From the NCBI RefSeq assembly GCF_000165425.1, contig NW_001799462.1:1-64000 (forward strand): 64,000 nt of DNA. Direction: 5' to 3'. Made by a program: the position numbers and the translations under genes. The stretch comes from Paramecium tetraurelia. Its lineage: Eukaryota; Ciliophora; Oligohymenophorea; Peniculida; Parameciidae. Below are positions 1 to 13,681 of this stretch, piece after piece. The stretch's first letter is position 1. Each line of letters begins with the position of its first letter. The notes beneath the pieces were generated by a model. That model did not search any database. It was not told the DNA's origin and worked only from the letters and a program-made list of their open reading frames with translations.

Positions 1-3000
1 CAGATCCTATTGATCCTAAAGACCCTATTGATGTTACAGACCCTACAGATCCTACAGATCCAACAGATCCTACTGATCCTACTGATCCAACTGATCCAAC
101 TGATCCAACAGATCCTACAGATCCTACAGACCCTACTGATCCAACTGATCCAACTGATCCAACAGATCCTACAGACCCTACAGATCCTACAGACCCTACT
201 GATCCTAAAAGCCCAATTAATATTGGAACTATTGAGCATCCGGTTGGAGATAAATGTAATTTACAATTGCAAAATAAACTAATTAATTTTGTAGATAATA
301 GATATGCTATTATTTATATTTGCAATGACATATTTAGCGCCAGATTATTTAATAAAGATGGAATAGAAATTTAGAGTATTACCATAACTATTGAAATTGT
401 GTTTATTTTAGATACCATCTTATTTTAAGATCAAATTATTTTAGCATTTGTTTTTGTTAACAGACCTAATAAATATCAACTTTTTTAAATCGATAATAGT
501 TTCTAAACTTTAAATTATAAATAAGAGATAACATAGGAATCTATTATTCATAGTATTTAACTTCAGCCAATGACTCAAAATTTTGTAATTTTAATCTCTA
601 ATGATAAATAAGTTGAAATTGACTAAACATTTATTAATTGTCAATCTCAAACAATAGCCATTTTTGATTTTGGTTTTTCACAAACAGCTAATAAATTAGA
701 TTTCAACTATCCTGATGGAATTACTTAGAATACTTGTAATTAAAACAAAGTAACTGAAATTAAAATTGTTAACAATACCATATATACATTATCAATAAGT
801 TAAACAGGTGGACAATTAATATCTTTAGATTCTTTTGGAATTGTTCAATAGGCTTATGCGATAGATATTCCTAACATTGAAAAAGTTAAATTTGAGATTA
901 ATAAAGAAACTATAATTTTTATTTACAAGACATATGATGCATAAAATTGGAGTTTAAGAATTTGCAATAAGATATTGATAATCATTTTTATTAAAATTGA
1001 TTTTATTCCTGGAAATTCAGATGTTTAATTGGCTATTGTGGCTAACAACCTATTCATATAATGGACTTAAAATGATAACCTTAAAAGTTCCTCATTTTAG
1101 TTCATAGATTTATAAGGAAATGAGCTTTCAACAGGAGTTATATCAAGTGATGCTTAGATTAGCAGCACCCAAATAGTTGTTTTGATGAAAGGATATGTTG
1201 GATTTACTTGGACCGTTCAAAACGAAAATGGTCAATGGGAAATTTCCTATGCTGTCATGAATTAAAGTGGATAATTTGTTGATTAAATGGAGATCTAATG
1301 TTCTGAAAATTGTAAAGAATGCCTTACTGAGAGATACTGTACATAATGTTAACCAAGATATATTATATAAGAAATTAGTTAAAATGAAAACTATTGTTTG
1401 AAATAATGTGATCCTAATTGCAAATCATGTGATGATAACAAAAATTGTTAGCTTTGCAAAGACACTTATTATTTAGAAAATGATTCTTGTATTTTAGATG
1501 AAGTATAAGTTAAGGCAATTAGGATTAATTAAGAAGTGTCATTAGGTTTGAAAAATTAAGAGGGGGTTAAATTTAGTGATGGTTCTATCATAATGTTTTG
1601 GTCAAGTTATTTATAAGATAGTAATGGCTGGGGAGTATTTGGTCAATTAATTGATAAAACTGGTGTTAAAATTGGAAATAATATATAAATTAATGCTAAA
1701 TCTCAAGGTTAATGTCATTCTCCAAAAGTAGCACTATTATAGGACGATACAGTTGTAATAATATATGTTGATGGAGATCCTTAGATAAGTGAAGCAATAA
1801 TAATGGCTTAAAAATTTGATAAGTAATTGCAAAGAATTGGAGACGAATTTTAAGTTGGTACATTTTAATATTTTTCGTTCAATTTAAGAGGTGATACATA
1901 ATGGTCAATAGTAAGTTTAAAAAATGGAGGTTTTGTTATTGAATATTTATCACAGAATACCTATTATCATTATACTGTTTGCCTAAATTTCTATGATTCA
2001 CTAAGCAACTTGGTAGCTAAATAGTAAATTGTAGGATAATCAGAAATATTGCTCTATTCTCCATTATTAGCTGCTACTGATACAACTGTTGCTTATTTAT
2101 GTAATTAATTATTTATGGGATTTACAGTTTATTTGTATTCATTAGATGGAAGTTTACTATAACAAAAATAATTGAATATATTTAACTAGTTTCGTCTTGC
2201 AAGGGTATTTTTCGAGCATACCAATGATTTTTATGCAGTAGGGTATATAAAGTAGTAAGAAAAATATTGTGTTTAAGTATAATTCTTCAATAAATAATTT
2301 GTTGAATTTGGAGATCCAATAACTATTAAATAATTAGATTCTTATTCAGAGATTTAAATGTATTTATGTGATGAAGGATTATTATTTTTATTACATTTGA
2401 GAGTAAAACAGTAAGATGTTTAAGAGCTTTATTTATTAAAGGACAAATAATATTCCCTAATAAATACATTCCACATAGATGCTTCCTATTTTCCAACAAT
2501 AAATGAATACAAGAATTTTAAGATTATTCCAAGCTTGAATTAATAATACTTTATTCTATGGGTAAAGGAAAATAGATTTAGTGTTTAAGATAAATATCAC
2601 CTTTATTTATAGTTTTTATCTTATGATTAATAAATAATTGTAAAAGATTAGATTATTTGTTAATTGAATTGTTAAACATGTTAAGATCCTACTATTTGTG
2701 ATTAATGTCTTGAAAATTATTACTAAAACGAGAATCGATGTGACGCTGTTTGTGAAATAGGATGTGCTTACTGTAATTTTCCACATTATTGTACTTTATG
2801 TTAAGAAGGCTATTATTTAAATGAAGAAGGAAAATGCTCTAAACTTCCTATTTATTAACCTTAAGTTTTAATAGAATACGAAGGAGGTGAAGTTTTTGCA
2901 AAAGTTCAAACGTTAAATGAAGGATTAAAAGCTTATTTTTCTTGCTTCCTTTCATATGTAAATGTGAAAATAATGGATGGATAATAAATAGTAAATAGTT

Positions 3001-6000
3001 TTTCTATTAATGTCTAAAATCCAGCTTATTATACTTAGAGAACAATGTTCTATGAAGATGAAAATATCATTTTTGTTTTCTATTTGTAAAATGGAGAAAT
3101 ATAAGTACAAAGATTTGATGTAAATTCTAATCTATTAAGTTAAGTAATTTTAGACATTTCATAATTTTCTGGAATTTAGATTTCAAATTATGCCATATTT
3201 TTAGAACCAATTTAGGGTTTCTAATATATTCTTACATTTTATGAATAAAAAGTTATTGAAAATTCAATTTACAATTTTAACTATATTAATTTTTATTATG
3301 CTAAATTAGATTTAGGATTATAAAAAGTAGAAGATATTTAGAAAATTTTTACATTAGAATAATAAATTGGGATTGGTCTTATTAGAGGATTTGATTATAT
3401 TACATTATTTGATTAATATGGCCAGAGGTACAAAATACAAAAAGATAAAATTGAAGAAAAGTTCTGTGATAACGCTCGATTGTATGATGGAGGCTCATGT
3501 AGTTTACCCTCAACAGAAACCTGGAATGTAATCAAATTATTTGAAGCATTTGGATTTAATTAATTAATTGATGGTGATAATAATATACAAATTTAGTATA
3601 AAATTGAGGATGCCTCAGGATAAACTCAATTCAAAAATACAAATGTTTTGAATAAAAGTATGAATAGATAAAATATTGTTAAAGTATTTAAATATATCAA
3701 CTCATTTGTTGTCTTTATTTAAGTAGAGAATTTAGATTAATAATATGAATAAAGATATTTGATAGCTTAATTTATATATAATACTGGTAGGAAAATAGGA
3801 GATTAGATATATATTTGTTCTATGCCCCAAAATGTCTTGGAAGTTATTTAATATCAGAATGGATTCAAAATATTAATGTAAAAAGATGAATGTAATGATG
3901 TAACATGCTCTTGTCGTTTATTGTAGACGATATTTGATAGAGAAAATGACCTGCCAGATCCTGATCAGCCTTAATAAATAACGAAAGACCCTATTAAAGA
4001 TGGAAAAGGTATTGAAATTGTAGATAAATGTATTTAAGAGCCAATTAAGGATCTTATGAAATACTCTAACAATGATTATGCAATTCTATATATTTGTTAG
4101 AATGTTTTGAGAATCAGAAAATTCAATTCTTCTGGGGAAGAAATAAAATTTGTTGAAATTACTATTGAAAATATTCATCTTTTTGATGCAACTATAGTAA
4201 ATGATCTAATCTACATGATTATAGTTTATGATTCAGATAAAAAAATTAGTAAGGTTTATAAATTAGATGAAATTACAAATTAATTGATACCATAATTGGA
4301 TCAGAGTTGTGAGTTAGATACTTAGGATATTAAAAATTGAAAGTTTACCAAAGAAGTATCTTATTTTCATTACTTGTTTAAAGAATTATGTATTTGATGG
4401 AGTCTCTTAAATTGCATAATCTTAATCATTGTATGTTTATGAAGTTTCAAATGTTAAGATCTTTTAAAAGATAGATGTTAATAATCCATAAATCTTAACA
4501 ATTGATGATTGTAATAAAAATATCATTAAAGCTATTAAAGTATTTGATTCTTCGATCTATTTAATAAATATCAATCAACTTAGTCTAAATTTAATGGTAT
4601 TAAGTGACATTGGGTTTTAACAGTCTAGTGCTAATATGAATATTCCATTTATTACTGAAGTCAAACTTGAAATGAGTCAAGAAGTAGTTGTATTAATGTA
4701 TAAATTAAAGGGAAAAAAAGAGTGGATATTAAGTATCTGTAGGGACATTTATTTATGCTTTTTTAATAGCGGTAGATATGATTAAAGGTTCACAGATTTT
4801 TCGATTGCAATATTTTAGAATTAGATTGCTTTAACTTATTGTGAAAAACTAAACTAGTCCCTAGTTTATAAAGTATTGAATAGTTATGGAGAAACTATAA
4901 TTTAGTAACAAATTTAAATTGATTCATAAATTAGTAGACCATTGCTAGTTACCTTCTCTAATTAGTAAATGGGATTTGCCTGGGAATATAGAAATAATGA
5001 CTCACAATGGGGATTATAATTATCAATTCTTAGCAATACTGGTGATTTAGATAAGATATTAATTAATGTTTGTTCACCTAATTGTGCTTAATGCATAAGC
5101 AATACTGAATGTAAAAAATGCATGGATGGATACGAAATTTGGTATGATAATTTGAAAAGTGGATGGTTTTGCAAAATATAGAATAAATCTTCTTGCCTTT
5201 ACCTTTAAGGTGATACATGTATGATATGTCCTTCATAGCTTTATCCTTATGAAGCAGATTGCATAGTTGATGATTTCTAATTAAAGTCATTAGTTGTTAA
5301 TTAATTTACCTATTTCACTCAAACTAAACCTTCTATAGCTGGATTTAGTGACGGTTCCGTAATGGCAATTTGGAATACTAATTATTAAGATGGATTTTAT
5401 TGTGGTGTTTATGGTTAGGTGTTCGATAGTTAGAGAGAAAAGATAGGAACTAACTTTTAAGTGAATTAAATTACTCAAGGAAACCAACATTCGGCTTAGA
5501 TTTCAATATTAAATGATGATACTGCTATTATTTTATATGTTGATGGTAATCCAGAAGATGGAGCAATACTAAAGGTTGCCAGATTCACCAAAAATTAATA
5601 AAGACTTGGCGATGATATTGATATAGATGTTATTAGATATTACAGGTTTGATATTACTAATGATAACGTTGCAAAAATAATTAAATTAAAGAATGGAGGA
5701 TATGTAATTGGATACTTAACATTAAGTGGAGAACCATTATAAAAAGTATTAAAACTAAAGTTTTATAATTCTGACAATTAATAAATTGGCAATTAAATTA
5801 CAACTGTTGAATAATTTATTTCAATTGATGGTATTTTCTTGATTTCATCTACTGATTAGAATGTTGCAATTATACATGCATTCTAAGTATATATTTATTC
5901 ATTTGATGGATCATTACTTATTTAAAAAGATTTTATACTTTAATTCTTTTTAAATTAAGCTTGTTTAAGTAGTATCTCTTAATATTTTGTCTTTGTATTT

Positions 6001-9000
6001 TATAGATATGAAAATACTAATATATCGGTATATGCTCAATTTTATGATCAAAACTTTGTGCCTTCAGGAAATCAAATATTGATAAAATCAATCCCCTAAT
6101 TGGTAAATGGTAAGTACATGTAAATTTCCTATATTCAAGTTGATTAATATAAAGGAGGGCTTTCTGTGATTATTGAATTTGTTAAAAATGGCTAATCTAC
6201 ATAAGAACAGTATTATCTAAATTCCGATATGGAAATTCAATTTATGAATTAATATAAGATCAAAAATAATTGGAATGCCTTAACAATTATGAAAATAGCT
6301 GAATCAATAGATCAATCATTTTTTGTTATCTGGGCTTAGCTGAACATATTTGATTTTTATGATAACTCTAACATTAGGATATAAAAAATGACTGCCACAG
6401 GAGAACATTCCACTCAAACAATAATCCAATGTAATTAAGGTTGCACCAAATGTGTCAGTCAATATGAATGTATATAATGCATGGGTGACTATTTACTAAC
6501 AGAATCGTATTGTAATCCAGTTTGCTCATAGAACTGTAAGAGTTGTATCATACCTTCAGTTTGTATTCAATGTAAGGATGGATACTATGAAGAAATCTAA
6601 GGATTATGCTCTCCTCTAAAACTAGGCTATCATTAACCTTAACCTTTAACTGCTTAAGAATTTTAGGGTGAAACCACAGCTTTAGTGAGTTCAAGTGACG
6701 GAACTTCATGCTTTTTCACTTAATATCGTTCAGAAAATAGCGAAATTTATGAATGGAATGCTTATTTCATCTTTGAGTCATAAATAACTAAGAAATTAAC
6801 AATATAGAAAAAACTCAATTATTTTTCTAATTTAGAAATTTAAAAAATTGAATAAGATTATGTAGGAGTTAGTTATTAATAAGACTAAATTGAGGTTTTC
6901 AGAATTGGTTAAAATTAATAAGTGACCATACATAAAGTTATATAACTCAAATAGATTGATTTAGATTCATCTACAAATAAAAATTTGGCCCTCTTAGTGG
7001 CATAGATAAATAATTAATATTCTCTAATTTGCATTTCAAATGCATGGGATAAAGGTCAATAAGGAAAGATTTACAAGATAACTTTGGATTCTGAATTACT
7101 TCCTATTGGATAATCATAAGTAATTCTCCAATAAGAGAATTTAAGCTCAAACGAAAGAATTGATTCTACTACTTTTAGTTTTTATTCAACGAATGGAATA
7201 ATCCTATGGACAGGAGAGTAATTGATATAGAGGAATTGCCCATATTCTTAAATTTTGAATAGCTATTCCTGCAATATACACGAGTTGTAAAATGGTAATC
7301 TAATCTAAATATTTACATAAATGTTTTTTGACATGAATTTTTTTGCTAAAGGAGGATAATTGAGTTATTACAGACTATTAAATAAGGAATTCACACCTAT
7401 AACTTAAGAAAAGAAAATAACTGAAAATAAATTGCAACAAGAAGAATTTGTAAAATTTGTGTCCTTTTAAAATACATTTGTCATAGTATTAAAGGAATAT
7501 CCAAGTTATAGTTAGTTTAAGTTTTAATTGGTACTTTAATACTTTGAAAATTCTGGTACAAAATTAGGTTCACAAATTTATGTTGGCTTATTTTAATCTG
7601 ATATATTTACAAAGTTTGTTTAATTTGAAAACAGTTTTAAGATATTTTGGTAAGAAAAAAAGTGTTTGGATGTAATATGCTAAAAAAATTAAAATATGTT
7701 ATTATTTAAGGAGTATGATGAATTAGGTAATGAAATTACTAATGGTTAAAATATCAAGTGCATGTAATATTGTGATGAATGCATAAATGAAAGTTATTGT
7801 ACAAAATGTGGTACTAATTACAATTTAGATACTAATTCATAATGTGTCTTATAATGCCCCTCAAATTGCAATAAGTGTTCAGTTGTTGCTAAATGTGAGA
7901 TTTGTTACACTGGTTATGAATTAATTAATGATCAATGCATCAAATTTAAGTGTCCAAATAATTGTGATAAATGTTATAAGGAATCAAATAATTTTGTATG
8001 TTATTAATGCCAAGACAATTACTATTTGAATCAACTCGAATGTTTACCTTAATGTCCATCCAGTTGCAGAACTTGTGACTTACCATTCAACTGTACAAGT
8101 TGTCCTGAAGGTTTTGTCTTGACAGCAGATGCTAAATGTAAATTTGAAGATTAAACTGTTGTTGATTAAGTCAAAAATACAAGTGTGAGTACACCAATAA
8201 GATATACATTCCCAGATGGATCCTATGTTCTCGTGTGGTACTAAAATGGTGAGAAAGCAGGAGTATATTTCTAATTATACTCTGCCGATAATTCTAAGTT
8301 AGGAGCTGAAATCATAGTATCAGATTAGACAAGAAGACTACTAGTTGATTCTTCAATAAAGAAATAATATTATGCTCATTTAGCAGCTGTTGACTATAAC
8401 TTTTATGTTGTTTGGGCTGATTCTACTTCAGATTAGACTAATTTCCTATTACAAGAATTCGATTCTACTGGTACTAAATTAACATCTGCTTAGTCAATTG
8501 GAGTATCTAATAACAATGTTGTATCATCACTGACTCAACCTTGTTAATTATTAACTCTATCAAATAAAAACATGGTTGTATCATTCATGACTCAAAGCCC
8601 TGAAGACCAATCAAATTACAACTTTAAATACTAATTAATTGATCCTAATCTCTAAGGTATCAATTCAGTTTAAGAGATTCCTAATGTGAGCTATTAAACA
8701 ATTCCATCAATTACAGAGGGAGACTAAGGAATGATATATATTAGTTACACAAGCAATGGATATGTGTTTGTCTAATAAATCACCTAATTTGGAAATCCAG
8801 TGAATTAACCTTAAGCCATTATTGATGATGGAATATTTACACTTAAAACAGCCTATCTTCAAAGTGGAATGTTTGTATTCTTATGGGAAAACAAGAATAT
8901 ATAAACTTACAAAGTCATGTTCGACCTTAACTATCAATTAGTTTCTAAAGATTTATCTTAAAAAAGTGAGGTTAAGGTAATAGGAAGTTCTTAGATTAAA

Positions 9001-10278
9001 GAATAAACACCAGATTTAAAATTATTCAAAGATGGATTCATAGTAGCCTGGTAAACTACAGATTCATAGTATTAACCAAATGGAATTCAATTCTAAATAT
9101 TTGATTCTTTGGGTGTCTAATTAACTTAAATTATAAAAGTAGCGATTTCAGGAAAATATCCATAAAATCCTAACATTCAAATAATGAATGATGATAGATT
9201 TGCGATTACATACATATCAAAAAGTTTAGATGTTGATGGATCCATTTTGGGAGATAGTATTCAAATCTAATACTACAATAAATAAGGACAAGAGTAATTT
9301 ATCACTACTCCTCAATTATGTGGAAAGGAATGTAACATTTGCTAATCCCCATTAAATTGTTATAGATGCTCATATGGTTATTATCTATCTTTGGATAATT
9401 AATGCATAATGGATTGTGGTCTCTATTGTAATTAATGTGAAGTTCCTCTGGTCTGTTAATCTTGTGTAAATGGTTACGAATTAAATTAAAGTAATTCCTG
9501 TACTGAAGTGTCATGTCCTCTAGGATATTAAAGAAATTAAAAGACTAAATTATGTGATCCTGAATGTCCAAGTGAATGTGTTTGCACACTTCCAAATATA
9601 TGTAGTTCTTGCATTGCTGGTTATTATTTGAAGGATAGTTAATGTAATTTGACATCTAATCTTTACCCTGAAAGTCCCATTTCTAATCCCTATGTATTCT
9701 ATGCATTGATAGTTGTTTGTGTAATGTTACTTATATCCTGGATATTCTGTTATAAATGTTATATTCACCATAGAAAAAATGACAAAGTGCATCTAGTCAG
9801 AGTACCTAGTTCAATTGAAGAAATCAACGAACAATAACCAGTTGTAGAACATTAGAAGGCATTCTAAGATATCTTATTAAAAATCAGTCCTTAAGTGTAA
9901 GAAGATGAAATTAAGCAAGATTTCTTGAAAAAGGAAGATTTTATGAAAAAGGAGGACTACATTTAAAAGGAAGACTCCTTTAAAAATGAAGACTCCTTGA
10001 AAAAGGAGGACTACATTTAAAAAGAAGACTCCGTTAAAAAGGAGGACTTCATGAAAAAGGAGGACTTTATGAAAAGAGAAGATTAAAATAGAAAGAAGGA
10101 CTCCTTGAAAAAGGGAGAGTTCATGTTTAAGGAAGAGAAACCTTTTGAGAATAAATTATAGATCATTTTGATTGACAACGATGATGATAGCCAATCAGAA
10201 GTTTATTAATTTTAACAAAAAGATAAATAAGCTTCCCAAAATTAATTCTTATAGATCTATAGTTTGGATGAAAATTGA
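1..10278 (+). CDS. Giant cysteine-rich surface protein (5' partial, one frame break)
   Basis: The start lies left of the window. Read with TAA/TAG as Gln, the frame is open from base 3 to the TGA at 4338, then continues one frame over to the TGA at 10276. It opens with Asp-Pro-Thr repeats. Long beta-rich modules alternate with furin-like cysteine clusters (about 1306-1500, 2660-2850, 5070-5270, 6425-6620, 7765-8150, 9315-9660). Segments near 1569-1860, 5340-5640 and 8205-8520 share a pattern of DGS, then W, then DG, then GQ and IG/LG, suggesting a propeller-like fold. One hydrophobic helix (about 9691-9765) precedes a charged tail of KKED-type repeats. This is the layout of a ciliate type I surface protein. 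Its ligand and role cannot be told from the sequence. The frame break is treated in the findings. Confidence 0.85.
3..209 (+). repeat. Asp-Pro-Thr coding minisatellite
   Basis: Tandem 9-base units of the form GAY-CCN-ACN encode D-P-T (with a few D-P-I, D-P-K and D-V-T) in the frame of the giant surface protein. They form a proline-rich stalk or linker. Synonymous third positions vary between units, so the repeat is maintained at protein level and not only by recent slippage. A related DP-containing linker recurs near 3955-4005, before the second large module. Confidence 0.9.
9915..10115 (+). repeat. KKED-type repeat in cytoplasmic tail
   Basis: Imperfect 15-21-base units encode runs such as KKEDF, KKEDY, KEDS and KKEDS just after the transmembrane helix of the giant surface protein. 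The alternating Lys and Glu/Asp pattern predicts a highly charged, probably helical cytoplasmic tail. Confidence 0.85.
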
Positions 10279-10315
10279 AAAATATAATAAGAATAAATAT
10301 ATCAAAATATTATGC

Positions 10316-11829
10316 TCAATCTTATTTTTTCTACACTTTCCTGCCCAAGGCCTTCTCAAATAATTCATCAAATAACTTTTCTATTTATTCTGGTAATTAT
10401 TGTTGATTGAAACTAAAATTATTAAATAAAATCTTTTCCTAGTTTCCAAGGAATATCGGTTTCCATCCTTCAGAAATCATAATTTCCTTTTTGGCCTATT
10501 TCTTACCAGTTAAGTTGTTGCCTCTGAAATAAACTGAACCTGATAGTTCAAATGCTATTTTAGCATCTTGAAACAACAATGCCACATCTATTAAATATAT
10601 CCAGCAAGGAGCATCAACTTAAATTTTTACTTTTTCACTTAACGATTTAACATATTGTCTGAAGAAATTGATTAGTATATTTTCTTATAAGGACTTTTAC
10701 ATCTATTTACTAACACTCTTAGGTTTCATTTTGATGTCAGGTAGTGTCAATTCAGGATGTCGTAGTTTTAATATTTTAATGCAAGTTAAATAACCCTAAG
10801 ATAGATTAGAAATCAAAGAAATACATTTTAAAATGAATAGTTTCTAGTTTCAAGCAATTGAGTAGATTTTAATAGTTTTTTTTCTATAACATTTAATATT
10901 TCTGCATCATTAACATTTGCATAGATTAAAGCAAATATTCTCTAAAACACTTTATTTTATTGATATTTATTGGTCAAATTAATTTAATATAGAATTTCAG
11001 ATTTTAAAATTAGTAACAAATCCTAATCTATACTTCCTTTGGTTTTCCATATTTCTAAAATTCTATCCAATTCTCGATGAGGAATTACAGAATCAAGTTA
11101 TTATACTTTATGAATAATTTATTAAATTATTTTGGGTTCAGATCCATAACTTTAATACAAGGTTATTGAATTATTAAGATCTAATTCATTTAGATGTTTA
11201 TCTAATACAATTTAGAGTTTGTTTCTAACTACTTCATAAACATCATAAAAGGATATTGGTTAAATTCGACTGAATTTGAAAAATATATTAAGTAGAGTAG
11301 TCAGAGCATCTAAGTAATCGTTTACTTGAGTTTGGTCGAATTTCATTTAATTGAGAATAGTAAACAACTATTTTTCTGTAAAAACAAGAGGGAGATCATA
11401 TTCACTATAATGATATTACTCTACCGTTGATTCTTACATTCTAAACTTTCTATTCATGAAAAGGAATATTTATTTGAGAGTGATGCTCATTTCTTGGAGT
11501 GGAATAGTTTCTAAGCTATTACATATTTGTACAACCAAGTTTTACCAGGCAGACAAATCTAACATGTTAAAATGATTCATTATTTGAGACACATCCTAAA
11601 GATATTCGGGTCGGATCCATTATTATAATTCTTCATTCAATTTTTCATATTCATCGCCTTTCTTCTCATATGCTTCGTAATATTATTGGGCGATATCTTT
11701 AAATTAAGGTGTTTTAAATTAGAATGAAATATCTTTGAGTTTGCAATCAACCAGGCCATATTTAAAGTATGATTTGTCTCCAGATTTCAGGAATGTAGAG
11801 AAACTTTCTTTGAGAATATTTAATCTCAT
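10316..11829 (-). CDS. RAP-domain protein, probable organellar RNA-binding factor
   Basis: 494 codons with one 29-base intron (10796-10824). The last 100 residues fit the RAP domain (RNA-binding domain Abundant in Apicomplexans): a VDAPCW-like start, then IAFELSG, a LTGKKQAKKE stretch and EGWKPIFLG, matching the family order of acidic strand, L-G-K-x-K helix and GW strand. The rest is helical and fits the degenerate helical repeats of RAP/FASTK proteins, which act on mitochondrial RNA. No clear presequence is visible. The gene converges with the giant surface gene (37-base gap) and lies 59 bases downstream of the next minus-strand gene. The mitochondrial role is inferred from the family. Confidence 0.7.
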
Positions 11830-11888
11830 TTAATTGTGTTATTTAATTGATTAATCTATTTTAATAAGTTAATACTATAAGAAAAGAA

Positions 11889-13649
11889 TCATTTGAATTC
11901 ATTAATAAATATCTATTCTGCCATTTCATCACTACTCTAATACAATGCAGCTGCTCGTTCCCAAATGATCTCTTCAAGTATTGCTTCGGTTATCTAAGAA
12001 TAATAAGCAACGTAATTACTAAATCAAATTACTCAAGATTCTTAGGGTAATATTACTTATCTTGAGTAACATACTAAATCCTCCTCTTTCTGTCTTCCAT
12101 TATCTTAATTATGAATCCACTTGACAATTCTATTGAACGAAAACGGTCCATGGGATTAATGTAGAATTATTGATCTCTACCCAATTATTCAACAGGTACA
12201 TATTGATCAAGTCTTGCTACAGATATATCTATTATTACTGTCTCTCATAAATTGTTATCGTGTTTATTAGAAATTCTGTTCAACCTTGTCTTAATCTAAA
12301 GCGATGTCCTTCACAGCTTCTATGTAATCACACAGTGCCATCTATTCGTATCTCTGTCTTTCTTCCTCTTTCTTCTTCATTTCCAATGTATCAAGTATGT
12401 CTACCATTTCAAATAGTAAATCATCAATCAGCAATTCAGTCAATCTTTCAGAATGTACCTAAATCATTTTAGAGACTCCTCTTGCTAAAAGATGTCCAGT
12501 GAATGGATATTCAATTTATACACTATCAATCTTCTTAACTAATGGATCTACTTTTCCCTTGATCTTATCCAACTTTTCGTTGATTTCTTTATAATGTTTG
12601 TTCGGATTCTGAGCTTCAGATCTCAGCAATTATTAATGTTTATCTATTAAGGCATCTAATTCATGTTGTCTCTGCAATTCTCTTTTTTAGATTTCAATCA
12701 ATTCATTTTTCAATTTGTTATCATCAATCCTCACTTATTATGGCTGTTACTAAGGTTGCTTTTAAGGTATCAAATCCAAATCATTTTAATCATACTCCCC
12801 TGGTAATAATGGTTTCTTGGCTTCATAATGAATTAATTGGATTCCATCCTTCCAAATAGGATAATTATTTTATTGTGGTTCAACATAGATGTCATCAACA
12901 TTTTTTTCTAGTTGCTTTTTTTTATCTTGTTTCTTTTATTCTTTTGTTTTGTATGGTGATTCTTTATTTTCCATACCCTTCTTCTTGGCATTCATAATGT
13001 CTTAGGCCATATCAGGATGTTGTTGTGTTTTCATTTGCCTTAACTTTTCTTCAAATTGTTTATTCTACTCTGCCTTCAATTTCTTCTCTTAGTCTATCAT
13101 CCATTGCAATTGTTCCAATTCTCTCTTCTATTTCTTCATCTCAGAAACATCCTTCTTATATTGCTCTATATAAAATAACATTCATTACAATCATTAATCA
13201 CTGTTTCGATGTCTTTAATCGTAGCATACGATTTAACAGCTGCGGGTGGTGGGTTCTCTAATTGTCGTTTCTTATTCTCCTTTTCTCTTTCAATTTTTTC
13301 CTTTTGCAATTTGGTTTCAATTTTGAATATTTCATTCTTCTTCAAATTATCAAATTGTTTCGGTTTGGCTTCGACCTTATCATTCCAGGAGGGTTTGAAC
13401 TTCTCCTGTTTCTACGCACTGGATGGGCGCACTTTTTAGACTGAATCTATTTTCTATTGCGAAACCTTTTTTGAAGCCTCTTTGAATTTGACATTGGAAT
13501 GTTGTTTATTTTATTTGGTGGGTACCTATAATTGATTAAATGAATATAGAAACATTGTCAAACTTAATTGCTTTGGAAGGTTGGAGCTGGGATGTTGGTT
13601 AAGGTGAACCAAATGCTAACGAGTCTTAATTATAAAATTAGTTATCCAT
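11889..13649 (-). CDS. Coiled-coil protein of unknown function
   Basis: Four tiny introns (13526-13553, 13166-13188, 12217-12238, 11994-12019) give a 553-residue protein. A Ser/Gln-rich N-terminus is followed by long Lys/Glu/Gln-rich coiled coil, a central PGEYDQN-like linker, and a compact C-terminal part with mixed hydrophobic helices (ELLIDDLLFEMVDIL, then EAILEEIIWERAAALY). No enzyme motif is visible. Long charged coiled coils with a helical C-terminus are common in ciliate basal-body and cytoskeletal proteins, so a structural role is plausible but not shown. I did not recognise a named family. Intron 3 is needed to bypass an in-frame TGA. Confidence 0.7.
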
Positions 13650-13681
13650 ATTTTGAATATTATTATATATACAAAAAGAAA

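Noticed and set aside
10-282. ORF of Leu/Ile/Gln repeats
   Set aside because: It is the out-of-frame reading of the Asp-Pro-Thr repeat; the long ciliate-code frame continuing downstream is the real one.
13025-13444. Overlapping plus-strand ORFs rich in Ser/Phe/Leu
   Set aside because: Antisense of the charged coiled-coil gene (Glu/Lys codons read backwards give Phe/Leu/Ser).
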